Source of the DNA: Pocillopora verrucosa
Taxonomy: Eukaryota; Cnidaria; Anthozoa; Scleractinia; Pocilloporidae
Direction: 5' to 3'
Length of the DNA stretch: 64,000 nucleotides
NCBI RefSeq assembly: GCF_036669915.1
Contig: NC_089320.1
Span: forward strand, 22,985,948 to 23,049,947
The notes under the pieces were generated by a model. The model searched no databases and was not told the DNA's origin. It was given only the letters and a program-made list of their open reading frames with translations. Both the position numbers and the translations under genes were made by a program. Shown here piece by piece: positions 1-15,100 of this stretch. Position 1 is the stretch's first letter; the number at the start of each line of letters is the position of its first letter.

Positions 1-3000
1 CAGGGTTTGCGTTCAGACAAAAATCTCTCTCAGATTAAACTGAGAGTAATTGGTACCGGCCATTCTTGGTTAGGGTTAGGGTTTAAAATGTCAATGATGT
101 AGAGAATAGACGAACTTGATATTATGATATACAGAAGTAAGAAATGAAAAATCTGAGTCTTTTGTGACTAAGTCGATGGGTGAACAATAATAATAATACT
201 TAACGATTGGTTTACTAGAATTTTTCTTCTCACTGCTCTTCCGGTAAAAATTCAAATTTTGTTCTAGAGGAGGTCTGATTGGAAGCTTGGAGCACTATTT
301 AATTGATTCATAAGAAATGATAACAAGCCTTAATAATTACTGCGGTTCTTTTCACTACAGCGTCAATAAGTTAACTTGAATTTGAATTTACAGGTGAACC
401 AAAGTAATCAGGACTGGCAGTTGGCAGCAAGCCTGGAGGGAGAGGGGTTCTATGGACCCCCTTTCATGGTAGCAAAATCTCGGCTCACCACCAACTACCC
501 CTTGATGTTTAAACCCTGTTACGAAGGACATGTGGAGGTAAGCAGTAATACATAAAGTTCTACAGCGCTAAGAACTGTGACGTGAATGTATCTATAATAT
601 CTTTGAAACTATTTACGGTGGCCAATTTGCCTTGTCAACTCGATTGATAAACCAAAGTATCTTGTTATACTCCCCCACCGACGCAGCACCACTGTTTCTT
701 CAGAAACTTACCCTCTTTATTCATTTGTCTTTAAACATTTGTTGTCTCATAGGGAAAGCTTGTGTTGACGAACACTTTAGACGGCGCAGAGCAGGTCTAC
801 AGGCTACTGGGAACAGGGCAAAAGCCGCATCCACTGGATCACATCTTGATAGAGTGTCCTGCTAAACAAAGGTGAGTATTCTTTGTATTAACTGGAGTGT
901 ATATTTTTAGTTCTGTCATTCGCTCAAAAGCTCTTGTTATCACTCGATGGAATTAGATTCAAACTAAAACCTTTATAGGCTATTTGTATTCTTTTTTTGT
1001 GATTGTCGCTGGCTGTGTGTTTTTCCTTGTTAATTACTTGTCTGTTCACATCCTTATTCGATTTTTCCTCTCTCTTCTCCTTTGTTCGCCCCATTTAACC
1101 ATCAATCTGACCCTGAAATTCCAGAAAATCACTTGATATTTTTACTTGTCTTTTTACTTTAGTGCAACCTATAGCTTGCAAGTGCCAAATGTGACGAAAA
1201 ATAAACTTATATTCCAGGTAAGCAGATATTTGATTGAACGTCAGTCTGTAGCGAGTTCTCAGCCTTCAGACGGAAACTTCAATAATTTGTTTACGTATTT
1301 TCAGGTCAAGACTGACCTAGATATTGTTAGCGGCCCATCAGCAGTTACGGTCCTTCCAAGCAAGACCGCAGAACACGTGATCACTGTCTCACCTTGGAAA
1401 CGAGGCACATTCAAGGGAATCGTTTCCTTTATATCATCCGGAAAGTATTCTGGCAGCCTTGATACTGCAAGGTAATGACGAAGGAATCGATAGATCTTTC
1501 TAGTCATTTATCCGAGACGAGTAATTAAGTTCTAAGCCTCGCTTTATTATGGATGTTTTATTCTATGGATGCTTCATTCTGATCGCAATGCAACTACCGT
1601 ATGTTTTTTTGTTGTTTTTAGAGTTGAAGATGACGAGAAACAGGACGGCTTTATGGATTACAGGAAGGCTCCTAACGATGACGTTGAGGAACTCTTATCA
1701 CAGGAGCTTATGGATGATCCTAAACTTCGACCCTACCGCTTGTGGTACTCTGTAGAAGTTCAAGCCTCGAGACCGCAGCCTGAGAGAACCCTAGAAGTGA
1801 CATGCGCAGCACATTCAGCAGTTGCAGTTGAAATAGCAGTAACTAACCCAACCCGAGATAGAATTGTTATGGACGTACTTATTGACGGCGTGGCTTTGTC
1901 TGGTGAGCCCACAATCGTCTTGCACCCCCTACAGCAAGTCAGATATCAAGTGACGTTTGCCCCAACTGTGATTGGTGAATATACAGGCAGGTAAGGAAGT
2001 ATCTCTCACTTTCACTTGTTTGATAGAGCGTACGTATAATACTTACCACATAATATACTTTGGTTTTGTTTCTGTTTTCAGTGTAATCTTCCAACATGAA
2101 GCAGTTGGAGAGTTTTGGTACAATCTTATGCTCAAGGCAACCACTCCTCATCCTTCACATCTTCCCCCAATTCATTGCGAGATTGGCAAGTGAGTTACAA
2201 ACTTTCTAGCTGGAATAACTATCAAGTAAACTGCTCTTCTTGTGTTGTTGTAATAGCCGCGGTTACGGCTACTTTTTTGGTCAAATTACTTCTTCAGGTC
2301 GTGTCACCTCTTTAGAATATATTGTGCGATGCTTATCACAATTTTTCACATCGTTTTACTCTCACAAAGTTTTTTAACGCTTATCACCAAAAATCCTGAT
2401 TGTCATACGCCAACGTTATAAAGTGACTAATGATTGATTTATTTCAGGTCCACTTATCAGATGATTCGCCTCCTCAATCCAACAGACGAGTCTCTTGTCC
2501 TCACACCTCACAGCTCAAACACAGCTAACTTCAATCTGGAACTGGGTGACACAAAACAGATCTTATTGGCCGCAAGTGGTTTGCTTGAAGTACCAGTCAA
2601 ATTTACACCATCGGCTATCGGACAACTGCACTCCGCGGAGATTTCCTTTCACTGTCCTCAGGTGATTCATTTCTTGAAGATATTTTAGCGATTTGTGGTA
2701 ACTCAAGCTTTAGGAAAGGATAATAATTTCACAGATAATACTTTCACAGCTGGAATTATTTGTGCTATTTTTCAGCTTGGCAGTTGGATTTTTCTGGCCT
2801 CTGGTACTGGAATGATGCCAGGACCTGTGGATCCAGTCAACATCTACTCACAACTTGGAGGCAATTCGTCTGTTATTATTCCGTTCGAAAACCCTACGGA
2901 ACGTCAAGTCATCGTAGACGTTGTAATGAAGGAGCAGCTACCATCACGGAGTGGTAAGTTCAGTCTGTAAACAGAACTTCTGTCCGATTCTGATTAATAT

Positions 3001-6000
3001 CAGAAGTCCCCTAAATTTTCCTCGGCCATGTGAGGCATAGCAGTAATCCTCATCATAATTTGACTTCAGATCCAGCCCTCCCTGGCTTTAAAATACAGCT
3101 TTGCAAGGAATGTGTCTCATTATGACTACCATTATTACCATAACTGTTGTTATGATTATATATTTTTTTTATTATCACTATTGTTTGTCCATATTTTTCA
3201 CTATATTACATGATGTGTTGCATGTTGTCGTAGTAATGCACTTTTCCGTACCAACCCTTTTCCAAACCCTAACCCTATTTCTTGTGTTTAGGCTCGTTGT
3301 TCACAAGCCTGCGTAGCGACACTCAGCCCAAAGACTCAGTATTCTGTCTCCTGCTCAAACGAGCTAAAGGGATAATTCTAGAACCAGGGGCTACCCTGGA
3401 TATACCAATCTCCTTTGCACCAGACACCATGCAGCTACACGAGGCTACAATAACTGTGACCATGCACAGAGACACTGAGGACACTTGGAATGGGAACTAT
3501 CCAAGCGTGATGAGCACGCGTATGGTGAATGAACTTCACTGGATAATTCCTGTCCGAGGTATCCCAGAATCATATCCTATCAAGGAATCCCAGGCCCCGT
3601 GTATTGAGTGTAAGGCTCGGAGCCGAGTGGAAGAGAGACTGGAAGTAACGCTTACCGGATTGGCCCCCAATAACGCCACTTCAGGTTTAGGGCGTCACCC
3701 TACCATCACTCCCATCAATTTGCTAGGGCGCCACCTACCTGGAGAAATGGAATATGGAGTGGACTACTTGAATGTGCCTGAGGAATTCAGGTGATTACAC
3801 TAATAATTATGGGTAGTCTTTTCTTCTTTGTGGGAATTTTGCAGTTTTCAAAAGACCTTAGCAAACTGGCAAAATGCGACATTTCTAGCTGATGGTTTCA
3901 AAGGTTTTTTTTCCAAGATATTGAGGCATTGAAAAGCGACGACTATGAGAGTATTTTTCCTGTTAGAGCGTTGAACTCGTTTTGGTTTAAGACGATGATT
4001 AGCCTAGATGAGCGAATTCGAAACTTATGATCGGAGTGTCATATTACAGATCACCCAAATTGTTATCTCTTTTCAACGATTCCTAAATAGCTCTGCTTCC
4101 TTCTTTCCCTTCAGTCCTTTGTAAGGAAGTTGGTCGCTCTTTCTCTATAAACGCCAGCTGACTCAGTGCGTAATGTATCTTTTTTATTGTTTTACTGGAG
4201 CCAGTCACCATAAAGGCATTCCATTCTGTAGTCGTGTGTTTCTAATGCATAAAAGTCATTCGGTAGTTTGACATGTGGTTCTCGCGGATATTTAGCGAGT
4301 TCCGTCGGAGCGAGGAAAATAACCAGCATTGAGTCCAAAGAGACCCCTGGAAGGCCCATGTAGGTGAAATAAAAGATCTTTTGTATGACGTGGTAAAGTT
4401 TTATGTTTAATTGTTAAAAGAAATCCTCCTAAAACACCTGTAGGTATGAACTAATTTATGATGATGCAGAATGTCAGACATGTCTTGAACGATCGCTGGG
4501 CGTGAGTCTCATGAGGAAGATCAAGAATCAAGTGTCAGGAGTGATCATTCTTGTGTTTAACTTTGTATTCTCGCCATTTAAGCCATTCAGGTAAGTAGGT
4601 GATGAATGTAAACAGAATCAGTAAATCAAATGCACGTTGACAAAGAGCAGCGACCTGCCGACCACACACCAACGCTATACCGTGTAGGGATTGTCTGAAC
4701 TTTGCCCCCTAGTAGTTTCCACTTACCGCCTTCCTCCTCCACACACTTTGATTTTTTTACCGAAATATTCAGATATTCAAAGCCTGTTTTTTCAAGGAAA
4801 AGTTCGAACTTCTGACTTTATCTTAAATTACATGGGTTTTTTAGATATAAGAGGCGGTCGTTATGACCGTGATTGTGATGTAGAGTAACTAACATCCCTT
4901 GATAGTGTGTTGTGGCTGTTTTTGTCTTCAGCCACAAGACTCAGTTAATGATATCAGCAGCTTCCGGTGGGGTTTGGAGATTTCCTCTGAGGGTACTTGC
5001 CACTGAACCGGAAGTCGACGATACGATTACTATCGACTCTGTTGGACTGAACAAGGAGTCAGTTGTGGGTTTCAGAATGACAAGTCAAATGAGGTAGGTT
5101 GATTGAGCAGAGAGGGATTTGCTAAACTGCATCAGAAGAGAAAATTGGTCAAGTTTGAACAATTCACTTAGAAGATACGGACAGTTTTGGAAGCATGTAC
5201 CTAGTGTGCTGCTTTTCCTTTACAGTCATTCAAGCCAGACGTGTAAACAAATGTTAAGCGTTTTTTCATCTTAAAATTTATGTCCGTTCTCTCTATTAGA
5301 CACACCCTTCCGTTTGAAGCGTTTTTCGCTCCTAATTCTGACCCGGAGTTCACAGTAGCCCCAACATCCGGTGAACTAACTCCTGCAGGTACCGAAGGAA
5401 CACTTATCAAGGTTTCGTATAAGCCCCAAATTTACGGCAAAACGCACATGGCCAAACTGGTAGTTCAGGTGAGCAAACAAGCTAGTCAATCTGATCAAGT
5501 GATACTTATAAATGATATTTTCTTTCTCTCAGGTTTTACTGATCAGTTCCAATACATGAATTTGCTAATCGTTGCTAGAGTACATCAACTTTACCCAGCT
5601 CGCCTTCCCGCCATAAACCAGCATGTTTCCTCTTTCCCTTTCCCTCACACGGAACCGCATAAAAAGAAAAACAACTTGCTAATGATCTAAACGTACGTTG
5701 ATGAAAGAATGCAAGACTAAGTGAACACCTTCTGCGAAGAGATTTAGCTTCTGTTTTCGATGTATTTCCTTTTCGTGGTTTGTTCTATTTGTAATACTTG
5801 TTCATGCATTCAAACAGCAGCAAAATGTAACGATATCAAACTTGTGATTACTTGTAACAGCTGTTACTCCCCGTGCCCACCAAATTCACCGTCACTATTT
5901 GCATTGAAATAATTCGAGTGTAAGTATGTTCCCTCTATTCATGATCATTCAACTCTGCCCCTCGTTTGGTTTTACGAAATTTTGGAAATTGCTGGTTTAT

Positions 6001-6342
6001 TTTGAAGCTATTGCCGCCATTTTCCTTAAATGGTCAATGGCCATACAGGGTCATTGATAGAGCATATAGTTCTCGCAATTGATATGCCTATGTGCATTGG
6101 TAACAATGCGTTGCGTATTTGGTCCACAGACCTCTGATATGCAGTGGACCTATGATGTCATCGGTACAACTGCTGACTATAGCCCTCCAAATGTGCGATC
6201 GAAAATCGTGTCTAATAGCGCCAACTTACGTAGGACAGTAAAGCAAAAGAAAAACTACGTACTGGACAACTTGAAGCTCCAAAGTACCGCAGTGTCATCT
6301 CCGTACAAAGGTGTTCCACTAGTGCCTCGATCAGCCAGATAA
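1..6342 (+). CDS. CFAP47: CFAP47-like cilia and flagella associated protein, C-terminal part (5' truncated by window)
   Basis: Fourteen phase-compatible exons: 1-45 (partial), 394-537, 753-871, 1163-1217, 1305-1471, 1622-1990, 2082-2189, 2448-2661, 2776-2953, 3292-3790, 4444-4590, 4932-5093, 5300-5468, 6130-6342 (stop TAA). Together they encode 862 residues. All inner boundaries carry AG/GT. The protein is a series of Ig-like PapD/ASH beta-sandwich units, shown by recurring strands such as FAPTVIGEYTG, FTPSAIGQLHSA and YKPQIYGKTHMAKLVVQ, and by phrases I associate with CFAP47 (TDLDIVSGP, VSPWKRGTFKG, MQWTYDVIG). The human protein is about 3,190 residues, so roughly the first two thirds, including the calponin-homology region, lie to the left. 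The family acts in the axoneme of motile cilia and sperm flagella. The first partial exon (to the donor at 46) is the least certain. Other ASH-domain cilium proteins (HYDIN, CFAP65) are less likely alternatives. Confidence 0.85.
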
Positions 6343-9190
6343 AATGCACACCAGACGGGTTTAACCATTTATATTATCATATGTTCATACTATTTTCTAA
6401 TGTGACATGCTCATTTCCACTTACGAAAAATGCTCAACGTGTTGTAAGTTTGTTGGTTGTTTCTTTTCAAGTATAATATATCGTTTTGTATCTGGTTTAC
6501 AGTAAACCATCTAACACTATAATAAAAGCATTTCTCAATTGAGTAGCCCCTCTTTACGAGTAGAAAATTGTTCCTTGGAATCATCTCTCAAAAGTGAAAA
6601 TTAATGACAGACTCTCTGCCTTTTGGCATTGATGGGAAAAGTAAGAGCTACTTTCCCTTCAAGTCGTTTGAGCTAAATTAAAATAATAAACTTAATGGGA
6701 AATGTTTTTTGAAGATAGCCAAACCATTGAAATTAGAGAAAGTTGTTCTTCAATTGTGCCTAAGAAAAATCTTACTACCACATTTAACGTAAAAACCTTC
6801 CCCTGGGAAATAATCAGCTTGACCCGTACTCTGCTTCGGAGCCGGATCCAACACCTCACTTTAATTAAGCTGTGATTTTGATACACAGATAAATCGAAAT
6901 AAAAGGAAGTTGGATCCGATCATTCAACAATCAGTGAAAATAAGTGAAATCATATCCAAATCATGAATTATTATCTGAGTGTAATAGCCAAACACTAGTG
7001 GTCGGTAGTTCTGATAGACTTGAAACATAATCGACCCGGGAGCCAACAAACCAGTCTTGAATCAGAACGAAATGTGTATATTTTAAACAATTGGTGGGTT
7101 GATTTCTGCTTATGCTGTTCTAATCAGAGATATTGGGAAAATATTATGAAGGTAAACAGACCATGGATCTTGTATAATTACCTACTAACTGCATCGTATG
7201 TCATATGCTCGAGGGTTCCGTTATTCTTTTGCCCAAATTATGACTTTGTTGAAACTAGTTGACGGTCACCAAAACTCAAACCTGATCATATTTACGCAAA
7301 GTACTCCACAACATTCAAGTTGGTGAAACATGTTCAATATTGAATGAATAAAAAGGACGAGAGAAGAAAAAGAGAGGAAGCTCTTGTTATTTTTTTGTTA
7401 GTTTTTCTTCATTTCGCTTGATTCTATTTGCGGCTAAGCGCTGTACTGTTGCCCTAAAGGTTATTGTCAACAAAATCGAATACCTTCCGGAAAAATTGTC
7501 CTACGCGCGCTACTTTTACAGGAACCGCAGAAAAATATGTATCAGTAATTTCATAAATTATAGATTATAAAGGTAACAAAATTTCCCATAGCTTCTGTTT
7601 TGCTAGGCGCGTGCGAGCCTTTAAACACAAAACTTGAGAAACTGATGGCGTTTGCTTCAATGAATTACCAGCCTCTCGCTCCGGGACATCACGAGAGATA
7701 TATTTCGAATTTCTTAAAAGCCTCGCACCCTTTGGTGCGTTGATATATGACGAACATTCTGTCCAATGTTCATTAAAAATCCAACAAATCTACCTACCCT
7801 ATTAATCCGTTAAAGTAGAGATAACTCGCGTAAAAACAAACCTCGAGTTTGAAAAGAAATTCAGTTTTCGCACCTCCTCAAAGCGCGCACTTAAAGTGGT
7901 CAAGCCGCCTACCAACGAAACGCAATATCGAAATCCTTGGCAAGTCTCGTGACATAGAATTCCTCTGAAATTCGCGGGAAAGTTTAATTCGCGAAACGGG
8001 GAAATCGAATTTACAATGGCTCAAACGAAATCCAAACATCAATCGGGGAAAAAAGAAAGAAAAATGCGCAATTGCGAAAGTAAGCTAGGGAAAAAGAAAA
8101 ACTCAACTTCGAGTTTTTCGGCTCAGGTTCTCTTGCGACTTTCTCCTTTGGTGAAGACTCGCATTTCCTTTTGTTTTGCGAAATATGCCTTTTTGTTGTG
8201 TAGTGTAAGACGCCATAGAAACAAAATATGCAAATCGAGATTCCAACGAAAGTCCGCGGAAAACATTCTGTAGGCCTCTCCGATTACGACACCTTTCGCT
8301 CATCAGGGCAAGTTCCTCTTCAACATTTTACCAGCCGCATCACGCGTTCTCTTTAAGATTTTGTAATTACTTTTTCCGGTAAATTAAACTTACTGCTTTC
8401 TCTGTCTAAAGAACAAAAAACGAGATTTTGTTGATAGTAACGTTAATATCTTGAGTCACTGAGTTCAGTTTTTATCAGGTCCTCAGTATTACACTGTGCA
8501 TTGCATTCTGTACTGCACACAAAATTACGTAATCTGGAGAAATAGCGCACGTTCCTTGCGAGAACACGATATAGTTTTTCGATCAACATGCATCAGTAAA
8601 CACACGGTGACCTTTATATATTTTTCACTGGATAATTTTGGTGACTAACAGACACTGGTAGAAAATATGTAAGGAAAGTTTAGAAAGTAAAAAGGAGAAA
8701 GGAAAGTTTATTTTGAGGCATTACTCAGGGCCTGTTCGTATCGTTGTATTTTTGAGCGTGTTTCGGTTTGTCATCGTGGTGAACACACTTACATCACTAA
8801 ATGACGGCCTCAAGGAAAATTACCCCAAGACTCTTCATTCACCGATGCGAAGAGATGTAGAACAGTTCGTTAAGTGACGTGTTTCCATTCGACCTTGTAA
8901 CCTGAAGAGTACTCACAGTATGTAGAGGTTGATCACGAAGTTAGTTTGAATAAATTAAATTAGATACACACCACGTAGGCTTATGTGAATCAAACTGTTG
9001 CTGACCGCTGGCTAACTATACAGCTGATGCCATTTCATCAAACTGTCGATGTCTTTCGCTGTCTGTGAGTTTCGGAATACTTATCTTCTAAGTCTGAAAA
9101 TCGCGTGAAAGTCAGTCTATCTAGAGATCTATTGTGTAGGAACAAAAAAAAAATTGCTTATTAGTTTGGGTTAGTGTGTTAAATAGTGTT
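6343..9190. other. Intergenic: CFAP47 3' flank and GDAP2 upstream region
   Basis: No convincing exon is seen here. The first part is AT-rich 3' flank of CFAP47, with an AATAAA-type hexamer (aataaa) near 6520 as a possible poly(A) signal. From about 7480 to 8340 the stretch is less AT-rich and holds scattered CpG and GCGC sites, as expected near a promoter. The 85-codon open frame at 8016-8273 is lysine- and serine-rich, has no recognisable domain and is not supported. GDAP2 transcription probably starts in the last few hundred bases, but I see no clear TATA box. Confidence 0.5.
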
Positions 9191-12100
9191 ATGGATCCCC
9201 TTGGTGTGACAGAGGGCTTTGTGGACGCTATTTCTATACCAAGATGGGGCTCGACTCCTGTCCCTGCTTATGAGAACGTGACTCCGCCGGCCAATGACAG
9301 AAGGACGCACAGTCCATTTCCTGTGCGGCAAGACATCAACAGCAAAGTAGCACTCTGGTGAGAATGTGTTAGGAAGCAAATTAACTCATTCCTTATTAAT
9401 TTATCAGGTTTCTAGTCGTAGATTTGTTTTGTGGACGTGATTTGATACCGTGTGTTGTTGTATTTCTTTATCTATTTGAAAACGGATTTTCCTTGATTGG
9501 TTCGACGTGTCTGCGAGAAGATGGTGTTCTTGTTGTCGCAGAGTGCCTCACTGCTCTTTTACTTTAGGAGATATATGATACTGCATCACACTTTTCGATG
9601 CGTTAGATTATCCACCGGCGGCTTGGTTACGGGTGTAGTTCAAACGACAACGCACATGTTAAACTTTTACTTAGCTAATAACTGAAATGAAAGTGACTTA
9701 AAACCAAAGGATACTCTGATCAGTTAATGAATAAATACACTCACACCAAAAAATTAACGCTAACGTATGAAAAGTTTTGTTTTGTCAAGATGAAAAAGAG
9801 CAATGTAGCCCCCCCCCCCCCCTTTTAACTTGTGAAAAGGAGTTTTTATAGGGATATTGGTTAGGGTTACTCACTAAGATGTAGGCACTGTGGTAATAAG
9901 TTGTCCCAAACTCACCAAAGCATGAAACCATATTGGTAACCTTGCATAAAGGTTACTAACCTATTAGTAACCTTGCATAAATTGAAAGTTAGGCTTTGTT
10001 ATTACCTTCCTAATGAATTAAAATTTGTTGAGTTCTGGAGTAATTTGGCAGCTGGATCAATCAGAGTTGGATGAAAATAAGCCTGTGCTTTTCTGACAAA
10101 AGAAAAGTTGTGGAATTCATCTCATATCTTTAATTTCAATCAGTCAAAAAAACTTGCAGTCACTTAAAATGCATTGTGAGATATTTTTGTTCCAAGGCAA
10201 AAAACTTACAGGTTTGTTATTAGGTGTATGCAGGAGAAAACCCTGTAAACAAAGATCATTGTGTTACAATGCAAATATTTAATGGGCAATTGTGAGGCAA
10301 AATGTGATATAAGAATGAAAAATAGTGAAATTAGGCTTGTGCAGGGAAGGAAGATTTAGAGTGCAGCATCTAAATTTGAGGAATTTTTACAAACAGAAAT
10401 TTGGTAACTGCAGGATACTATTTTGTACTGCTTTTTAGACTACATGTGTCTATTATTCTGTAGTGTTGGATAGTTACCATAATTGTGAATCTCACGGTGA
10501 TTTTTGGGAAGCTAGGCTTTTAAGATAAGAGGAACCTTGCATTGCTGCAAGTCAGACCAATGATGACAAGTTCACAATTATGCTTGATCTCTAGATAAAG
10601 TACTTTATGCACAAGTTGGCCATAGGTATTCTTAGATTTTAATTTTATGTGCCCTTGTGTAATTCATGTCTTTTAATCCTGGTATTGCAAATCACCATAA
10701 TTACAAATAAACAGAGGAAACTTTATACAGCAAGCAGACACTACCTTGACATTAAACACAAGTCAGTGAAAAGAGGCTATTGTTTACTGAGTATGGTGTG
10801 GTTGCCCACGAATGCAGCATTCAGATTGGTAAAAGAGAGGTGCTACCCTTTTAATACATACCAGTAGGTTATTGATGATTAAAGGCAAACATGGTGTCAT
10901 GTAATACAAACCTTCAAATATTAAAAGTAAGGATCAAGGAAGAGATGTGATCAATTTAAAGGAGGAAGGATGAGAAAAAACTAGTAAATTGTCCCCAGAT
11001 GTAGGGGATGTAGAGGATGTTTTGCCCGAATGCCAACAAGATACAATTAAAGTTGCATATTTCAACTATTTTTAGTTGCAATAGGAACACAATAAAAGTT
11101 TGGGAAGGACAAAATTTGGATACTATTGTGTTGATATTTTGCATGCTAACTGTCATAAGTTATAATAAGTTAAGGGGGTAAACTATTTAGGTTGGACTCA
11201 GCTGCATTTAGAGATGTCAGAGCAAAGTGAAAATGTTTTACACATCAGCCATAGAAGTCTTACAGAACATTTTCCAGCAAATTTGAAATTTAAAGGTGTA
11301 CAAATGGATAAACTTGATTGTTATCAACTTCTTTCATACTGTGGAAACCTGAATGGTTAAAAGAATGGTTTAGGATGTTTTTTTTCTACAAAATAATGAA
11401 AGCTGGATTTCATAAGTTTTCTTTACTTAAAAAAAGATTCCAAAAGGAGAACAGTTTGTGATCTCCTAAGGATGAGTTTTCAACCCTACTGAATTTTCAA
11501 AGAAGAGAGATTTGAGACTAAGGTTTCCCCAGTGCTTTGTTTGTGTGTGTCAAGTTCTTTTTTGAAAGACTCTAGTTTTTAAATACTACACGTTTAACAC
11601 CGCAAAATGAGTGCACATTTAATCTATTTGCCAGATGGAGGAATATTTAGATATAAAGATGGGTAGATGTGATTAGACTGAAAATAGATAATTAACAGAA
11701 TAATCCAAGTACAAATCTAACAACTACAAGAATAACAACAAAGCTACATGAAATAGAAATGAACCTACAATTTGTGGCATAACCAGGACTGGCAGTAAAC
11801 AAAAAGCAACAAGGCACTAGCAAAAACTAACAAAAAGACTGACTTAGGTAGTTGAAATCAACTAGCCATGAGAATTATCTAACAAAAACAATGTGTACAC
11901 TGGCAAGAAATAAATTGCTGCCAGAGTTACCTAATTCTTACATAACTTAATGCAAAAACAATAACTTAATTGAATAGAAACAGAACTGCATTACATATAA
12001 TCACAATAGCACTACAGCTGAAAGAAAATGATATAAAGTCACTTTGCAGTTGTCTGACAATAAATAGAAATGCAGGTTCTAGTTGCTACAACTCCTTTCC

Positions 12101-15100
12101 ACAGTCAAAACTGTGGCTGGTTGTTAATATGTACTTTTGAATAGAAAAGCAGGTTGTGAGCACCTGTGTACTGCCTTTAGTTGAGTTTCTATTTTACATT
12201 GTGTCCACGGATTGTCGACTAGACCTGAAAAATCGGACCACTTTACCATTTGAATGTCTACATCTTTGTAGATCACTAACAATACTTCTCTGTGGCTCCC
12301 ATGGGAATTTCATAAGTTGAATAAGTTTTCAGTCAATACCCAGCCTGATTTTCCTGTTATGTTTAACAATGAAAGAGCACTTGCAAACTCAGCACTTTGG
12401 CACACTTTGTGTTTTATTATTTTCTTATTTTTATTATTTCCTCTATTTCAACAATGACAACCCTTGAATGATTACAACAAGATAAAGAAAACAGAGAATG
12501 ATATATTATAGCAAGCTAATTAGATGCCCTTTACACTATAGTACATTTTTTCATACAATAAAACAAAAGCATTACATATAAAGACTTTGCATACAACTCT
12601 TTTGCCACAATTTATGATCATTTGAGCTATCTTTGATCAAAATGTCTCATTTTGAGATTTGCTGTCATTATTTTATCCAATTCTGTTGGCAAATAACTTT
12701 GGCACTTTTCACTATTAAGTTGTTAAATATGAAACTAGAATCGGAAAACAGTGGTGTCCATTAGCAGGCTCTAATTTTTGTCCCAAAACCCTTGCAGACC
12801 TCTTGCACACTTAAACTTGCTTGCTGAAAACAACACTTTGCTACTTGTATCTCATCACTAATGATAGCCTGCTTCACAGCAGGCAAAGGAAACTGAGGAT
12901 TGAACTCATCACATCAACAGCTACTCCAACAGAGGCTCGTATATACAGCAAATTTAGAGTAAAATTACTGGACATTTTTTTTTGTCACTATCAACAAGGT
13001 GTTTTGTGCTTTTGACTTAACTATACTTCCCTGCTCCTTTGGGTTTTGCATTTTACAAAGACTAATTAAAGTAATTTTTTTCTGATTTTTAGGTCTGGTG
13101 ATATCACTAAACTGAATACCATTGCAATAGTTAACACAACAAATGAATCTTTAAGTAGCAAAGGAATGTTAAGTGAAAGAATCCATCGGGCAGCAGGTCT
13201 AGAACTCTTGCAGGAATGTAAAACACAGTTACTTGGTAAGATAAGTCTGTTCTAGTTCTTTATCATCAGATGAACAATATATGTTTTAAAACTGTCCTGG
13301 AGCTGAATCAGTATTAAATTTTTGATAGCTACCTGTATGTTGTAGTATTTTTTCCCTCAAATTTCCTTCCCTTTAATTTATCAGTTAATTAGTCTGTGAG
13401 GCAGTATTGTGTGCAACTCAGGTTCAGTGTTGTAAAGTGGTGTATCTCTGTTGGCATTTTTTTCTAATTTAAAATTGAAATGTGATGTCATAATTGCTGT
13501 CAGGGTGCAGGACTGGAGAAGCTAAAATTTCAAAGGGTTATGGTCTGCCAGCAAGGTATGTAATATAATAACCTTCATTCACACTACAATTCTAACCTTT
13601 CAAGACCAAATGTTTGAGTAACATTTTTACTGTGTGCAATACTTTTGTTACACCTAATGAAGATTGAACAATTAGTTCATGTTTAGTGTCATGATATATC
13701 AAGATATAGATGCATGCAGGAAGTTGAAATTGGAGGGAAAATGCTGTAATGAGGATGGACATCTTTTTGTTGTATTTGCCTATATAAAAATGAGTGTTAT
13801 ACAAATAATTTACAAATGTGAATTTTTGGAATTAGTAAATATAACTGGCTTATTTATGATGAAAACTCCCAAACAAAATATTACTCCTGAACAAAAATGT
13901 TGTTGAGGTAGCAACTTTTTATCCTTTTAATGATATGTTATGTGGTCATGTTTTAACTGTAGTGTATCTTGCATTCACTTTACCTGTGGTTCCATCACTT
14001 ATTAGCTTTATTTAGAGGTTAAACAGTCCTCATTTTGTAACTTGTAGATTTGTTATTCACACTGTGGGTCCACGATACAACATCAAATACAAAACTGCGG
14101 CAGAGAGTGCTCTTTTCTCTTGTTACAGAAGTGTAATGAAAATAGTGAGGTGGGTAATTTCAGAATTGTTGGACATTTCATGGGAAATACTGTAAGTTAT
14201 TGGTCAGTACCAGTCTATATGACTTATGTCATGAATAAAAAAGTCAAACCTGACTTACCTAATGGTAGGTTAAAGTTTATTTTTAATTCTTTGAGGAAAC
14301 CAAATGCAAACCATAGATTCCTTTGAGAGGTATGTGGGTAGTATAGGAAATCAATCAAAAGCAAGTACTAGCCAAAAAAAACAGGGAAATGGGAAACAAT
14401 TTTAAATCTTTTAGAACCCAGAGGAGTTAGGCCACTCTTGTAAGAACATTCTTGTACATGACTTGCAAGATTACTTCCAAGAACAATTTTGCTTTTTTTA
14501 TCCATGTAACAAAGTTATTGATACCATGAGAATGGCTAACAGAATAACTAATTTCACATATTATATGATTTAGAGAGAACAGGATTGCCTCAGTTGGTCT
14601 CTGTGTGATAAACACATCCAGGAGAGGCTACCCCCCTGAGGATGGTGCCCACATAGCTTTACGTAAGTCTTGATTAGAAGTTTCTTTGGCTATCAGATTT
14701 TGTTGATTTGTTTTTTTATTAAAGGAAGAATAAAATAATATTGTTGATCCTGTATACCTGTCTTCTCTATGGGTCTTATTAAATAATCAATGTCTTTTTG
14801 TGTAATTATTTTTGTTGTTTTTGTTTTTCTTCAATATTCTTTTTTCTAACATCTCCTCATGTCAAAGTTCTATTACCAAGCTTGTATAGATTAAAACAGT
14901 TATTCATTAATGTCAACATCCACATGTATGTTTTTAGCTTTTCTTAGAAAACACAGATGCAGGATTTGATAGTTTTATGTTTTGGTTGCAGGAACTGTTA
15001 GACGATTTCTGGAAAAGTTTTCTGATATTGAACTTGTTATTTTTGCTGCTGAAAATGCTGATGAGGTACAAGGGGTAATTTTTTTTTTTTTTAACCTTTT

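Noticed and set aside
8016..8273. 85-codon plus-strand frame rich in Lys and Ser
   Set aside because: Low-complexity composition in a promoter-proximal stretch, with a competing frame on the other strand; no domain.
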